In this document: piece by piece, positions 1 to 6,875 of the stretch | Position numbering within the stretch: the stretch's first letter is position 1 | Layout: each line of letters begins with the position of its first letter | Assembly (NCBI GenBank): GCA_012800885.1 | Contig: JAAZIL010000042.1 | Location: 1 to 8,189 of the forward strand | Reading direction: 5' to 3' | Length of the DNA: 8,189 bases | Source: Candidatus Dojkabacteria bacterium | GTDB lineage: Bacteria > Patescibacteriota > Dojkabacteria > SC72 | Position numbers and translations under genes: made by a program | Notes under the pieces: model-generated | The model's input: the letters and a program-made list of their open reading frames with translations, nothing else | What the model was told of the DNA's origin: nothing | The model's database searches: none

Positions 1-505
1 GTTTAGGTACACTACAAAGCAGAGGACCTCTCTCTATCTGCATAAACTCTCTAACTCCATCTATACCGAATTGAGGACCAGGGAAGCTTTTAACAAGACT
101 TTCTGGAAATCTTACATCTATTAATCTAAAAGCTTTGAGCATCTTCATACCCTCTATATTTCCTACAATCCCTGCTAAAAGACCTGCCATATTACCTTCT
201 TCAAAAAGTTCTTTTTTATAGGCAATCTTAAAAGTATTTGTACTAGGTTCTAAATCATATGCAACAGCTTTTAATTTCTCTGCTAATTTAGCTCCAGAAT
301 CTCGTCCTGCAAAAACCTCAGTCCATGTTCCCGTTGAACTCTCTGCTGCACAACTAGCCACTGCATCCTCGAATCTATCATGAGAGATACCATCCGCCAG
401 TTCAATATCAATGTAAGAGATAACATAATCTTTATCAGGGTTTTTAGGTTTCCAACGAGGAGAAGCTATATAGCTAGATCTCTTACTCTTAAAGATATTC
501 TTCAT
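1..505 (-). CDS. rbcL: Form III ribulose-1,5-bisphosphate carboxylase large subunit (N-terminal part, 3' end cut by window)
   Basis: RuBisCO large chain, of which 168 complete codons are visible; the family is about 420-450 residues, so the TIM-barrel catalytic domain lies beyond the window. Seen: the N-terminal domain carries AAESSTGTWTEV (residues 53-64), matching the family motif whose Glu55, Thr60 and Trp61 equal spinach Glu60, Thr65 and Trp66. GNIEGMK (115-121) supplies Asn116 (spinach Asn123). GPQFGIDGVREF (143-154) is typical of archaeal enzymes. The last codons read SVPK, and Lys168 aligns with catalytic Lys175. The residues before this lysine resemble the VVPKPK of thermococcal form III enzymes, so I call form III rather than form I or II. 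Known: form III enzymes consume ribulose-1,5-bisphosphate made from AMP by AMP phosphorylase and ribose-1,5-bisphosphate isomerase. The ATG at 505-503 is chosen because an in-frame TAG lies just upstream (523-521). No Shine-Dalgarno sequence is present. Position 118 is Glu where Phe is usual (GNIFGMK). Confidence 0.95.
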   Translation of the reverse strand, partial: MKNIFKSKRSSYIASPRWKPKNPDKDYVISYIDIELADGISHDRFEDAVASCAAESSTGTWTEVFAGRDSGAKLAEKLKAVAYDLEPSTNTFKIAYKKELFEEGNMAGLLAGIVGNIEGMKMLKAFRLIDVRFPESLVKSFPGPQFGIDGVREFMQIERGPLLCSVPK

Positions 506-1044
506 TAATAAAATTGTATGCTAAGATGCAACAATTTACAAGGGAATCACACTAAGACTCTGTAAATATATCTGAGATAAAAAGGAGAGACAAAATCAGA
601 GAATCCTCTTTTTTTAATATATATGGGTAGCCAAATATTAGACTCACTCTATTCTTTAGTACGGAGAAAGAGGAAGTAACAGTTTAATATATTAATGAGA
701 GACAGATAGTAGCAGAAACAAAGGATAAATCAAGAGATTAAATACTTAAGATTCAACAATTGTATACATTGTCCATCTTTTACTTTTAGAAAGAATCTAA
801 ATATTTCACACCCTAGTTATAGAGATGGAAAGAGGTAAAACTAAAGATTCTCAAAAGCGTGTAACATCACTAATTTTAATTAAAGCAAGATATTATAATA
901 TAGAGTAATTACCCTTTTGAATACTCTCTTCCTTTAGCATACCTATATAATGGAAGATATTTTATAATATTATGATACCTAACTAAATATTAATATGCCA
1001 AAGAAAAGAGGATGGAGATATTTTTTCTTAAATAAAACTACAAA
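506..1044. other. 539-base intergenic region without a recognisable gene
   Basis: This is the only long gap in an otherwise tightly packed window. It lies between the 3' end of tRNA-Pro and the start of rbcL. Both strands are full of stop codons and I find no tRNA, known ncRNA core or protein similarity. Contents noted: the rbcL promoter at its low end; an imperfect hairpin next to a T-run at 579-615 (weak, possibly a bidirectional terminator); a quasi-palindrome ACAAT-T-GTATAC-ATTGT at 756-772; a distant 7-base inverted repeat, AGAATCT (792-798) with AGATTCT (845-851); and a ten-base AT palindrome at 891-900. A 27-codon plus-strand frame starting at 825 has no support. The region may hold the operon terminator after tRNA-Pro, rbcL regulatory sequence or a decayed gene; I cannot tell which. 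Confidence 0.6.
513..541 (-). promoter_or_regulatory. Candidate sigma-70-type promoter of rbcL, giving a near-leaderless mRNA
   Basis: On the minus strand, TTGTAA (541-536) is separated by exactly 17 bases from TACAAT (518-513). These match the -35 and -10 consensus at 4/6 and 5/6. The -10 box ends only 7 bases before the rbcL ATG, so transcription would begin at or next to the start codon. This fits the absence of a ribosome binding site. The box sequences and spacing are seen; promoter function is inferred, and AT-rich DNA produces such matches by chance. Confidence 0.45.
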
Positions 1045-1118
1045 TCGGGGTGATCTGACTTGAACAGACGACCTCTACGTCCCGAACGTAGCGCTCTAGC
1101 CACCTGAGCTACACCCCG
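1045..1118 (-). tRNA. tRNA-Pro(CGG)
   Basis: A complete 74-base cloverleaf is visible. The acceptor stem CGGGGTG/CACCCCG has 7 perfect pairs. The D stem is GCTC/GAGC and the anticodon stem CTACG/CGTAG. The anticodon loop TTCGGGA gives anticodon CGG (codon CCG) with G37, normal for proline tRNAs. The T arm is GTCTG-TTCAAGT-CAGAT and the discriminator is A73. C1:G72 with A73 is the known bacterial proline identity pattern. G15 can form the usual Levitt pair with C48. CCA is not encoded, so a CCA-adding enzyme is needed. The 5' end lies only 4 bases after the argS stop codon, so the tRNA must be transcribed with argS unless a promoter lies inside that gene. Confidence 0.95.
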
Positions 1119-1122
1119 AACT

Positions 1123-2901
1123 CTACATTCTATCAACAACTCCTATGCCTAAAGCATTTAAACCATGTTTTACAATCTGAGCAGTAGCATTCACTACAGA
1201 TAAGAGAAAATCTCTATCTTTAGAATCTAATACACGTACATTCTGATAAAAAGTATTAAAAGTTTGACCAAGTTCAAACAGATAAGCACAGAGACTACTG
1301 GGTGAGTAGTTTAAAGAAGCTGTTACCAGATACTCCTTGTACCTGCTAATGACTCTTACAAGCTCTTTAGTATAAGCATTTACCTCTATATGCCCTTGGT
1401 GAGAATATTTGAAATCTGCCCCTTTCAAAATGGAGTTACATCTAGCATACACATAGAGAAGATAAGGACCTGTATCACCATCAAAGGTAATAGAGTCTTC
1501 AAAATCAAAAATTACATCTCTGCCTATACCTACTCTAATAAATGCATACTTTATTGCTCCCACAGCTATACTCTCACTTAAGCCTGCTAGCTGATCTCTC
1601 TGCCATTTACCGCTAGAGTGCATTAGCTGTTCTACCTTCTCTGCTGTTTCATTCAACAACCACTCTCCCTCAATAATCTGACCCTTCCTACTTGACATCT
1701 TACGTGCTCCTGGAAGCTTAACCATACCGTGAGAGATATGTTCAGACTTCTTAGCAAGCTCCTTATCTAACTGCGAAAGTGCATCAAAAACAACCTTGAA
1801 ATAGCTACTCTGCTCATCTGCAGTAATAGTAATTGATTTGTCAAATTCTGTATCCTCATATTTTCTAAATGGTAATGCTAACTCCTTTGCTTCATATGTT
1901 GGTAATCCCTCATTATTCACAAATACCCTTGTATGCAATCCTTTACTCTCATCTCCTTCATAAACTATTGCTCCTTTACTTCTTGTAAAGAGATTCTCTC
2001 CCTTACCATCAATATTATCCATTACAATCTCTAATCCTCTCTCTCCCATCTTACTCTCAAAGTAATACTTATCAAATTTTGTTCCTGTTCTCCTGTATAT
2101 CTTCTCAAAATACTCTAAACTCCACTCTCTACCTTTAAAATAGATCTCTTTAACTAATACAGTATCAAATTTGTATTCTCTTTTTTCAATACAAGGAATA
2201 AACATACAGAATACAAAGTGATTAATATCCTTTATCTGAGATATTATCTTTTCATCCTTCAGATCATCATACATCTTAAAACCTAACATATATGCATCTC
2301 CTAAATATCTCATCCTCTCTTCTAAAGAGAGATTATTTAGGCTCTCAAAGGATCTGCTCTCATTCTTGAGCATCTCCATTAATCCCCATATTGTTTTAGC
2401 AACATGTAACCCTACATCACCCTGATAATTAGCCCTCACAACAGAGGCTCCTAAAGCTTCAACAAGGCATGCTAATGATTCTCCTACCATATTTGTATAG
2501 AGATGCCCTATATGAAACACTTTAAAAGGATTAGGATCTGTATATTCAATAATATATTTTTTACCTTTTAGAATATCTAAGTTAAAATAATTCTCATCAT
2601 TATTAATCCTATCCAGTACTGTAAAAAGATATTTATCTGAAAAGAAGAAATTAATAAACCCAGGCTTAACTACCTCTATCTTTGCAATATTATCATCTTT
2701 AGGAAAGCTACTCACTATTTCACTGGCTATCTCCATAGGATTAGACTTCAAGTCCTTAGAGAGTTGCATTGCAATATTTGATGTTAAATCACCGTGCTGT
2801 GAATCTGTGGGTATCTCTACTTGGACTCTCTCTCTCTGAATACCTCTCTGCAAAAGAATACCTTTTAAAGTCTCTTCAATCTGTTGTTTAATTTCAATCA
2901 T
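1123..2901 (-). CDS. argS: Arginyl-tRNA synthetase (class I), 592 aa
   Basis: Charges tRNA-Arg with arginine in the cytoplasm, using ATP. Seen, numbered from the chosen start: an N-terminal ArgRS-specific domain (about 1-105), then the catalytic Rossmann fold with the HIGH signature in DPNPFKVFHIGH (133 is its last His). ANYQGDVGLH (157-166) follows, and the KMSKS-type loop reads ARKMSSRKG (399-407). The C-terminal DALR helical anticodon-binding domain runs from about 480 (GPYLLYVYARC) to the end. The length is normal for ArgRS. Start choice: a longer in-frame ATG at 2982 would place 27 codons inside the tRNA-Arg gene at 2924-2997. The ATG at 2901-2899, giving MIEIKQQIEE, is the natural N terminus. 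Just upstream is TTTAGGTAT, at best a weak SD, and TATACT (2915-2910), which could be a -10 box. The gene sits 22 bases after one cognate tRNA and 4 bases before tRNA-Pro. Confidence 0.97.
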   Translation of the reverse strand: MIEIKQQIEETLKGILLQRGIQRERVQVEIPTDSQHGDLTSNIAMQLSKDLKSNPMEIASEIVSSFPKDDNIAKIEVVKPGFINFFFSDKYLFTVLDRINNDENYFNLDILKGKKYIIEYTDPNPFKVFHIGHLYTNMVGESLACLVEALGASVVRANYQGDVGLHVAKTIWGLMEMLKNESRSFESLNNLSLEERMRYLGDAYMLGFKMYDDLKDEKIISQIKDINHFVFCMFIPCIEKREYKFDTVLVKEIYFKGREWSLEYFEKIYRRTGTKFDKYYFESKMGERGLEIVMDNIDGKGENLFTRSKGAIVYEGDESKGLHTRVFVNNEGLPTYEAKELALPFRKYEDTEFDKSITITADEQSSYFKVVFDALSQLDKELAKKSEHISHGMVKLPGARKMSSRKGQIIEGEWLLNETAEKVEQLMHSSGKWQRDQLAGLSESIAVGAIKYAFIRVGIGRDVIFDFEDSITFDGDTGPYLLYVYARCNSILKGADFKYSHQGHIEVNAYTKELVRVISRYKEYLVTASLNYSPSSLCAYLFELGQTFNTFYQNVRVLDSKDRDFLLSVVNATAQIVKHGLNALGIGVVDRM

Positions 2902-2923
2902 ATACCTAAAGTATATATTAATC

Positions 2924-2997
<74 letters not shown>

Positions 2998-3070
2998 TTT
3001 CTATATGATCTTTCAATGTAATAATACCACTCTTTAACAAAATTTACACTAGAGAAAAGAAACTATGGAA

Positions 3071-3144
3071 TGTACTTGGACAGATTCGAACTGTCAACCT
3101 TTGGTTCCGCAAACCAATGCTCTATCCGATTGAGCTACAAGTAC
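3071..3144 (-). tRNA. tRNA-Arg(GCG), with an anticodon rare in bacteria
   Basis: A complete 74-base cloverleaf. The acceptor stem is GTACTTG/CAAGTAC, the D stem GCTC/GAGC and the anticodon stem TTGGT/ACCAA. The loop TTGCGGA has anticodon GCG (codons CGC and CGU). The T arm is GACAG-TTCGAAT-CTGTC and the discriminator is A; CCA is not encoded. A20 in the D loop (AATCGGATA) and C35 agree with arginine identity, as does the position next to a second tRNA-Arg and argS. It resembles the UCG tRNA closely in the D arm and loop flanks, suggesting duplication or common ancestry. Bacteria normally use ACG deaminated to ICG by TadA; G34 is the archaeal form. The 5' end lies 29 bases after the stop of the preceding gene, so co-transcription with the competence genes is possible. 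Confidence 0.95.
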
Positions 3145-3173
3145 AAAGTATGCCCTATTTTATCATATTTCTC

Positions 3174-3980
3174 CTATTTTACCTGTATATCTCCCTGCTC
3201 AGATGTTAACAAATATTTTACACCATACCTAGAAAAGTTTTTTAATGTTTCACTACTTGGATGACCGAATGAATTCTTTATACCAACTGAACATACAGCA
3301 AAAGAAGGAGATGTGTATTCTAAGAACGTTTCACTACTTGAAGTTTTAGAACAGTGATGCCCTGCTTTAAGAACATCATAATTGCTCGAAATTAAATCCT
3401 GAGCAACCAAGACTGATTCCACCTCCCTCTCTATGTCTCCCATAAGTAGAAACTTCTTATTTAAGTACTCAAATTCTAGGACTAATGAATCATTATTCAC
3501 ATTCCCATTATAAGGTTTAACACACTCCTTGATACTACGCTCTAGTATGGGCCACAATACATCAACCTCTATATTTTTTAGCCGTATAGTATCTCCTCTG
3601 CCGATCTGTATTAAGTTATCAAAATTCTGTAACAAGTACTCATAGTCATTATTAGAATAACACACAGGATAGTACAGAATCTTCCCTACCTCATACCTCT
3701 CCAGTATCTCTAAAATACCTCCTAAGTGATCTTGATGAGGATGTGTAAGAACAATATACTCTATCCTTCTATCAAAAAACGGCATATATCTCTGCAATTT
3801 GTAAATTACATCACCATTGGGTCCTGTATCAACTAAAATCTGTTCAGTACCACTCTGAATCAGTATTGCATCTCCTTGTCCTACATCTAGAAATACTACA
3901 CTATCCTCATATTTTGTACTCAGTAGATAGAGTAATACTAACAGAAGCCAAACCCCAACTCTCCATACTCTACTTTTCAT
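3174..3980 (-). CDS. Stand-alone ComEC-type metallo-beta-lactamase-fold protein, 268 aa, membrane-anchored
   Basis: Matches the C-terminal domain of ComEC/Rec2, here as a separate gene. Seen: an N-terminal hydrophobic segment (8-21), likely a signal anchor that places the domain outside the membrane. The family opening VVFLDVGQGDA (28-38) and VDTGP (50-54) follow. The metal site THPHQDHLGG (79-88) carries His80, His82, Asp84 and His85. Further conserved elements are VNNDSLVL (161-168), MGDIE (180-184), KAGHHCSKTSSS (205-216; His208-His209) and SFGHPSS (237-243). All expected metal ligands seem present, so the enzyme is probably active. Known: this domain in ComEC has been proposed, with some biochemical support, to degrade the non-imported DNA strand. 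The ATG overlaps the end of the channel gene by 11 bases in the +1 frame and lacks an SD, which suggests translational coupling. Other DNA-internalisation-related MBL functions cannot be excluded. Confidence 0.9.
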   Translation of the reverse strand: MKSRVWRVGVWLLLVLLYLLSTKYEDSVVFLDVGQGDAILIQSGTEQILVDTGPNGDVIYKLQRYMPFFDRRIEYIVLTHPHQDHLGGILEILERYEVGKILYYPVCYSNNDYEYLLQNFDNLIQIGRGDTIRLKNIEVDVLWPILERSIKECVKPYNGNVNNDSLVLEFEYLNKKFLLMGDIEREVESVLVAQDLISSNYDVLKAGHHCSKTSSSETFLEYTSPSFAVCSVGIKNSFGHPSSETLKNFSRYGVKYLLTSEQGDIQVK

Positions 3981-5490
3981 ACTGTTTTACTCTGTTTAAA
4001 TAGTAATTATTAGATGATACAGGATATCTGTATAGAGAGAGAAAGAAAAGGAAAAGATAAATAATTAAGAAAAGAGAAGGAGAACCCATATCACATTCAA
4101 ACATCTTTACTCTAGAGAGAAACTGTACAAAACTCTTAAATATATTTAACTGTAGAAACGGTATTAGATAGAGGAATTTAGCATCAAAAAACATATTCAA
4201 CAGAGTACTTCCTAATCCCCAAAATATTGTACTATTTACTATTGGTACTGCGATACTGTTTGAAAGTAGAGATACAATACTAAACTTTTTGAAATATATT
4301 AATGATAATGGAAGTGAAAACAATAAGCAGGTTAGAGTTGGAAGAATACTGCTCAAAAAAGGATTCCTCTTTATCTTTTGAAAACATCTTGTAAAAAATA
4401 TTAGTCCTGTTGTACACACAAAAGAGAAAAGAAACCCTACATCGTGTATTAAGAAGGGATTTAGCATCAGTAATACGGTAATACACAACAGTAAACAGAT
4501 CCCTTTGTTACTCTCCCTACCTAGGAAGTTAGCAAGTAGATAGAGGCTTAACATTACAGTAGCTCTTAGCAGAGATGCTGTAAGACCTGAGAAGATACAG
4601 AACAGCCATATACCGAATATCTTAAGAAGCACTACCCTCTTACCAGAGAACCTCTCTGTAACCCTCTCTATGGCCTCTACAACAAGTGCAATATTGTATC
4701 CTGATGCAGATACTATGTGTGACACCCCTGATATGCTTAATACCTGTTTAAAGTCTTCTCTAAATACTCTCTTACTTCCAAACATGATCCCTATTAACAG
4801 AGAAGCCTCTGGCTCTGGTAATGCCTTAATCACAAGACTTTCTAGCCTATATCTAAAAAGTAGTGCCCTATTACCACTATCAGTACACTGATAGCTCTTT
4901 ACCTCTAAGATTGAATATATTCCTTTTCTAAAAAGATATTTTTTGTAATCAAAATCATCAAATGTAGAGGGTTCCACTACATTTACATTCATTCTACACT
5001 CCTGGCCCACATGTAAAACAGGATACTCTTGAAATCGCAGGAGAGATTTTCCTAACCCTGATCTGTTAGAATCAAAGAGATAGGTATTCTTCTTCTCTTG
5101 AGACAGTACAACGCCTGTTATCCACATGTTTTTAGAAGTGAAACCTTGGACTTTCTGTAAGTTTCTTGAAATCTTTCTGTAATTTAAATACTGCAAAGGT
5201 AGAGACAGAAAGAGTGATAACAGAAGAATCTTCACAAACGTACCAAAAAAGTTAACACGCAAAAACACCTTGTATGAAACTATGAAGAAAATTACTAGGA
5301 GAACAGGAGGCAGTAAAAAATGGATAATGCTACTCTTGGTTATCTCTTTCTCAAAAAAAATTACATCTTCAAGTAACTTTGCACTACAGATTGATACACT
5401 CAAAATTGTAAAACAGTAAAGAAGTACTCTGTAATCAATGAAAAACAGTAGTAAAGCACTATATTTCTCCTTTAATACCTTTAAAGACAT
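3970..5490 (-). CDS. comEC: ComEC/Rec2 DNA-uptake channel lacking the fused MBL domain, 506 aa
   Basis: Polytopic inner-membrane channel for import of single-stranded DNA. Seen: three N-terminal membrane segments (about 22-38, 55-73 and 81-101), then a soluble beta-rich stretch (about 120-200; DUF4131/OB-like, containing FDDFDYKKYLFRKGI). The competence domain starts near 225. Its signatures include ASLLIGIMFGSKRVFREDF (229-247) and SGVSHIVSASGYNIALVV (254-271), the counterpart of the familiar SHLLAVSGLH. SGLTASLLRATVMLSLYLLA (311-330) and LNPFLIHDVGFLFSFVCTTG (353-372) follow. The protein ends after a last hydrophobic stretch near 482-497. Fused ComEC proteins are around 700-800 residues; here the missing C-terminal module is the next gene. 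The start overlaps the comEA stop by 10 bases and is preceded by AAGGA six bases upstream, so expression is coupled to comEA. Confidence 0.95.
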   Translation of the reverse strand: MSLKVLKEKYSALLLFFIDYRVLLYCFTILSVSICSAKLLEDVIFFEKEITKSSIIHFLLPPVLLVIFFIVSYKVFLRVNFFGTFVKILLLSLFLSLPLQYLNYRKISRNLQKVQGFTSKNMWITGVVLSQEKKNTYLFDSNRSGLGKSLLRFQEYPVLHVGQECRMNVNVVEPSTFDDFDYKKYLFRKGIYSILEVKSYQCTDSGNRALLFRYRLESLVIKALPEPEASLLIGIMFGSKRVFREDFKQVLSISGVSHIVSASGYNIALVVEAIERVTERFSGKRVVLLKIFGIWLFCIFSGLTASLLRATVMLSLYLLANFLGRESNKGICLLLCITVLLMLNPFLIHDVGFLFSFVCTTGLIFFTRCFQKIKRNPFLSSILPTLTCLLFSLPLSLIYFKKFSIVSLLSNSIAVPIVNSTIFWGLGSTLLNMFFDAKFLYLIPFLQLNIFKSFVQFLSRVKMFECDMGSPSLFLIIYLFLFFLSLYRYPVSSNNYYLNRVKQYEK

Positions 5491-6176
5491 ATCTTGTCCT
5501 TAAACTTGTTAAACGTTGCCTCCCCTATACCCTTAACATTAAGTAAATCCTCTAATACTTCATAAGGCCTACCCTCAATTATTTTCTCTGCAGTAGAGGG
5601 ACCTATACCACTCAGAGTTTGTAACTCCTCACTTGTTGCATTGTTGATACTAATACACTCTGCTGGGGTACCAGTCGTATCTTCAGGAGCCTTCTCTGCA
5701 GGAGGTGTACTAATCTCAATAATCTCTTTGGGAAGATTAAAAGTAAGTAATTTACAATCATAATCACTCTCAAATGGTATGTATATTTTTGTATTCCCAA
5801 TTAGTTTGGTAGCCAAATTAATCTTCATAGAGATATATTTAAAACCCGCATCAGAAGTAAATCCTTTTGCTTTCTTAATAGCATCCATTACACTATTATC
5901 TCTCTGGAAGCAGTAAACACCAGGATTTTTTACAGCACCACTAACATCTATTAAAACAGGACACGGATTATATTCCTCTTCTTGCTCAACTGTCATTGAA
6001 CACTCTGTTTCCATCTTTTCTACTACATCTTCAATAACAGTAACATCTTCTTGTTGATTAAGAATGCTAAACAGATCTATATCCTCTCTATGAATTAGAT
6101 AGAGATGAGATAGAAAACCTAAAACAAAAAAAAGAGAAAGATATGCGATATTTTTAAAAGATACACTCTTTTCCAT
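5481..6176 (-). CDS. comEA: ComEA-type competence DNA-binding protein (SLBB plus helix-hairpin-helix), 231 aa
   Basis: Membrane-anchored receptor that binds incoming double-stranded DNA outside the cell membrane and hands it to ComEC. Seen: an N-terminal membrane anchor (about 10-27) and an acidic stalk (31-68, with a Glu run). An SLBB/ComEA oligomerisation-type domain follows (73-136), with VLIDVSGAVKNPGVYCF (74-90) and IYIPFE (131-136). After it comes a Pro/Thr/Glu-rich linker (156-172). The tandem helix-hairpin-helix domain is at 174-231: SINNATSEELQTLSGIGPS (176-194), with the second hairpin VKGIGEATF (214-222). The domain order is that of Gram-positive ComEA. The start at 6176 is preceded by TACAAT (6188-6183) six bases upstream and no SD, so a leaderless transcript is possible. 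It lies 56 bases after the prolyl isomerase gene and overlaps comEC by 10 bases. Confidence 0.95.
   Translation of the reverse strand: MEKSVSFKNIAYLSLFFVLGFLSHLYLIHREDIDLFSILNQQEDVTVIEDVVEKMETECSMTVEQEEEYNPCPVLIDVSGAVKNPGVYCFQRDNSVMDAIKKAKGFTSDAGFKYISMKINLATKLIGNTKIYIPFESDYDCKLLTFNLPKEIIEISTPPAEKAPEDTTGTPAECISINNATSEELQTLSGIGPSTAEKIIEGRPYEVLEDLLNVKGIGEATFNKFKDKICL
5497..5501 (-). promoter_or_regulatory. Shine-Dalgarno site of comEC inside the end of comEA
   Basis: On the minus strand AAGGA lies six bases before the comEC ATG, an ideal spacing for pairing with the 16S rRNA tail. It supports the overlapping start at 5490. It is also the only good SD I see before any start in this window, which contrasts with the non-overlapping genes. 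Confidence 0.6.
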
Positions 6177-6232
6177 CTATATATTGTAAATGGAAAAGAT
6201 TAATTCTATCTTAAGTGAAGAAACCCATAGTA

Positions 6233-6859
6233 CTACTTTTCATGAATCTGAATACTCTTCACTACTACATCATTAACAGGCCTGTAGTTTCTATCTACCT
6301 CTGCCTTCTCTATAGATTCTAGTACTACGAAACCACCTGTTACTCTCCCAACAAGTGAATATTCTCCATCAATTCTCTCTCTATCAAAACCAGGTAGTAC
6401 TACAAAAAATTGCGATGCATTAGCCATACCTACATCGTAATCAGAGAAAGACTCTAAATTCTCTAACTTAACTATATACCCAGGATAACCACTACCATCT
6501 CCTTTCCTATCTCCTGTCTGCACAAGAAAGTTCTTTATAACCCTATGAAAAGTTAATCCCTCATAGTATCTCTCTCCTATTAAAAACAACAAACTATTTA
6601 CATTCTCAGGAGCTCTATCCTCATACAGATCTATATATATATCACCGTAGGTAGTACTTATCACTATCTTGTAATCCTTACCCTCTTCTATTACATTACC
6701 TGGCTTTTTGTAGCTCTTCTCTTCCTGGAAAAGGATACTTGAAGGAGTAATCAAACCTGTATTTAAGAAAACAAAGATAAGAGAAGAGATAACAAGAAGA
6801 CCTGCAGCTAAGAGTAAAAATTTCTTGTTCTCATTTAAACTCTCTTTAAGTTTCCCCAT
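6233..6859 (-). CDS. Membrane-anchored cyclophilin-type peptidyl-prolyl cis-trans isomerase, 208 aa
   Basis: Predicted extracytoplasmic folding helper catalysing proline isomerisation. Seen: a basic N terminus, one hydrophobic anchor (about 13-32), a linker, then a cyclophilin domain (about 64-205). The core motif TFHRVIKNFLVQTGD (103-117) contains Arg106, Phe111 and Gln114, equal to human CypA Arg55, Phe60 and Gln63. MANASQFFVVLP (145-156) supplies the Phe equivalent to CypA Phe113. Oddities: the usual GPNTNG loop between MANA and SQFF is missing. The positions of CypA Trp121 and His126 appear as Arg162 and Tyr167. The catalytic Arg is kept, so activity is likely, with altered substrate or cyclosporin binding. 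The gene begins 16 bases after the surface-protein stop. TAGAAT sits five bases before the ATG and there is no convincing SD. Its place between a secreted protein and the uptake genes fits a role in envelope protein folding. Confidence 0.93.
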   Translation of the reverse strand: MGKLKESLNENKKFLLLAAGLLVISSLIFVFLNTGLITPSSILFQEEKSYKKPGNVIEEGKDYKIVISTTYGDIYIDLYEDRAPENVNSLLFLIGERYYEGLTFHRVIKNFLVQTGDRKGDGSGYPGYIVKLENLESFSDYDVGMANASQFFVVLPGFDRERIDGEYSLVGRVTGGFVVLESIEKAEVDRNYRPVNDVVVKSIQIHEK

Positions 6860-6875
6860 ACCCTATTCTATCAAA

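Noticed and set aside
579..615. Possible intrinsic terminator: AAAAAGGAGA paired with TCCTCTTTTT, followed by a T-run
   Set aside because: Pairing has an A-C mismatch and is mostly A-T, with a long loop. Too weak to annotate as a feature.
825..908. 27-codon plus-strand frame in the long intergenic region, starting MERGKTKDSQ
   Set aside because: No ribosome binding site or promoter of note, and a frame this short is expected by chance in 539 bases.
2812..2860. Run of CTCT/AGAG repeats, also frequent elsewhere in the window
   Set aside because: Inside argS it simply encodes Arg and Glu with AGA and GAG codons. It appears to be general purine-rich codon use on the coding strand rather than a repeat element.
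3021..3029. Extended -10 element TGGTATTAT upstream of tRNA-Arg(UCG)
   Set aside because: No -35 box at a useful distance and common sequence in AT-rich DNA; mentioned only in the tRNA entry.
3970..3985. Programmed frameshift joining comEC to the MBL gene
   Set aside because: No clear slippery site for a +1 shift. The downstream gene has its own ATG and its own membrane anchor, so two separate proteins are simpler.
6196..6212. Small hairpin AAGAT/ATCTT between the prolyl isomerase and comEA, followed by a few T
   Set aside because: Only five A-T rich pairs; unlikely to stop transcription.
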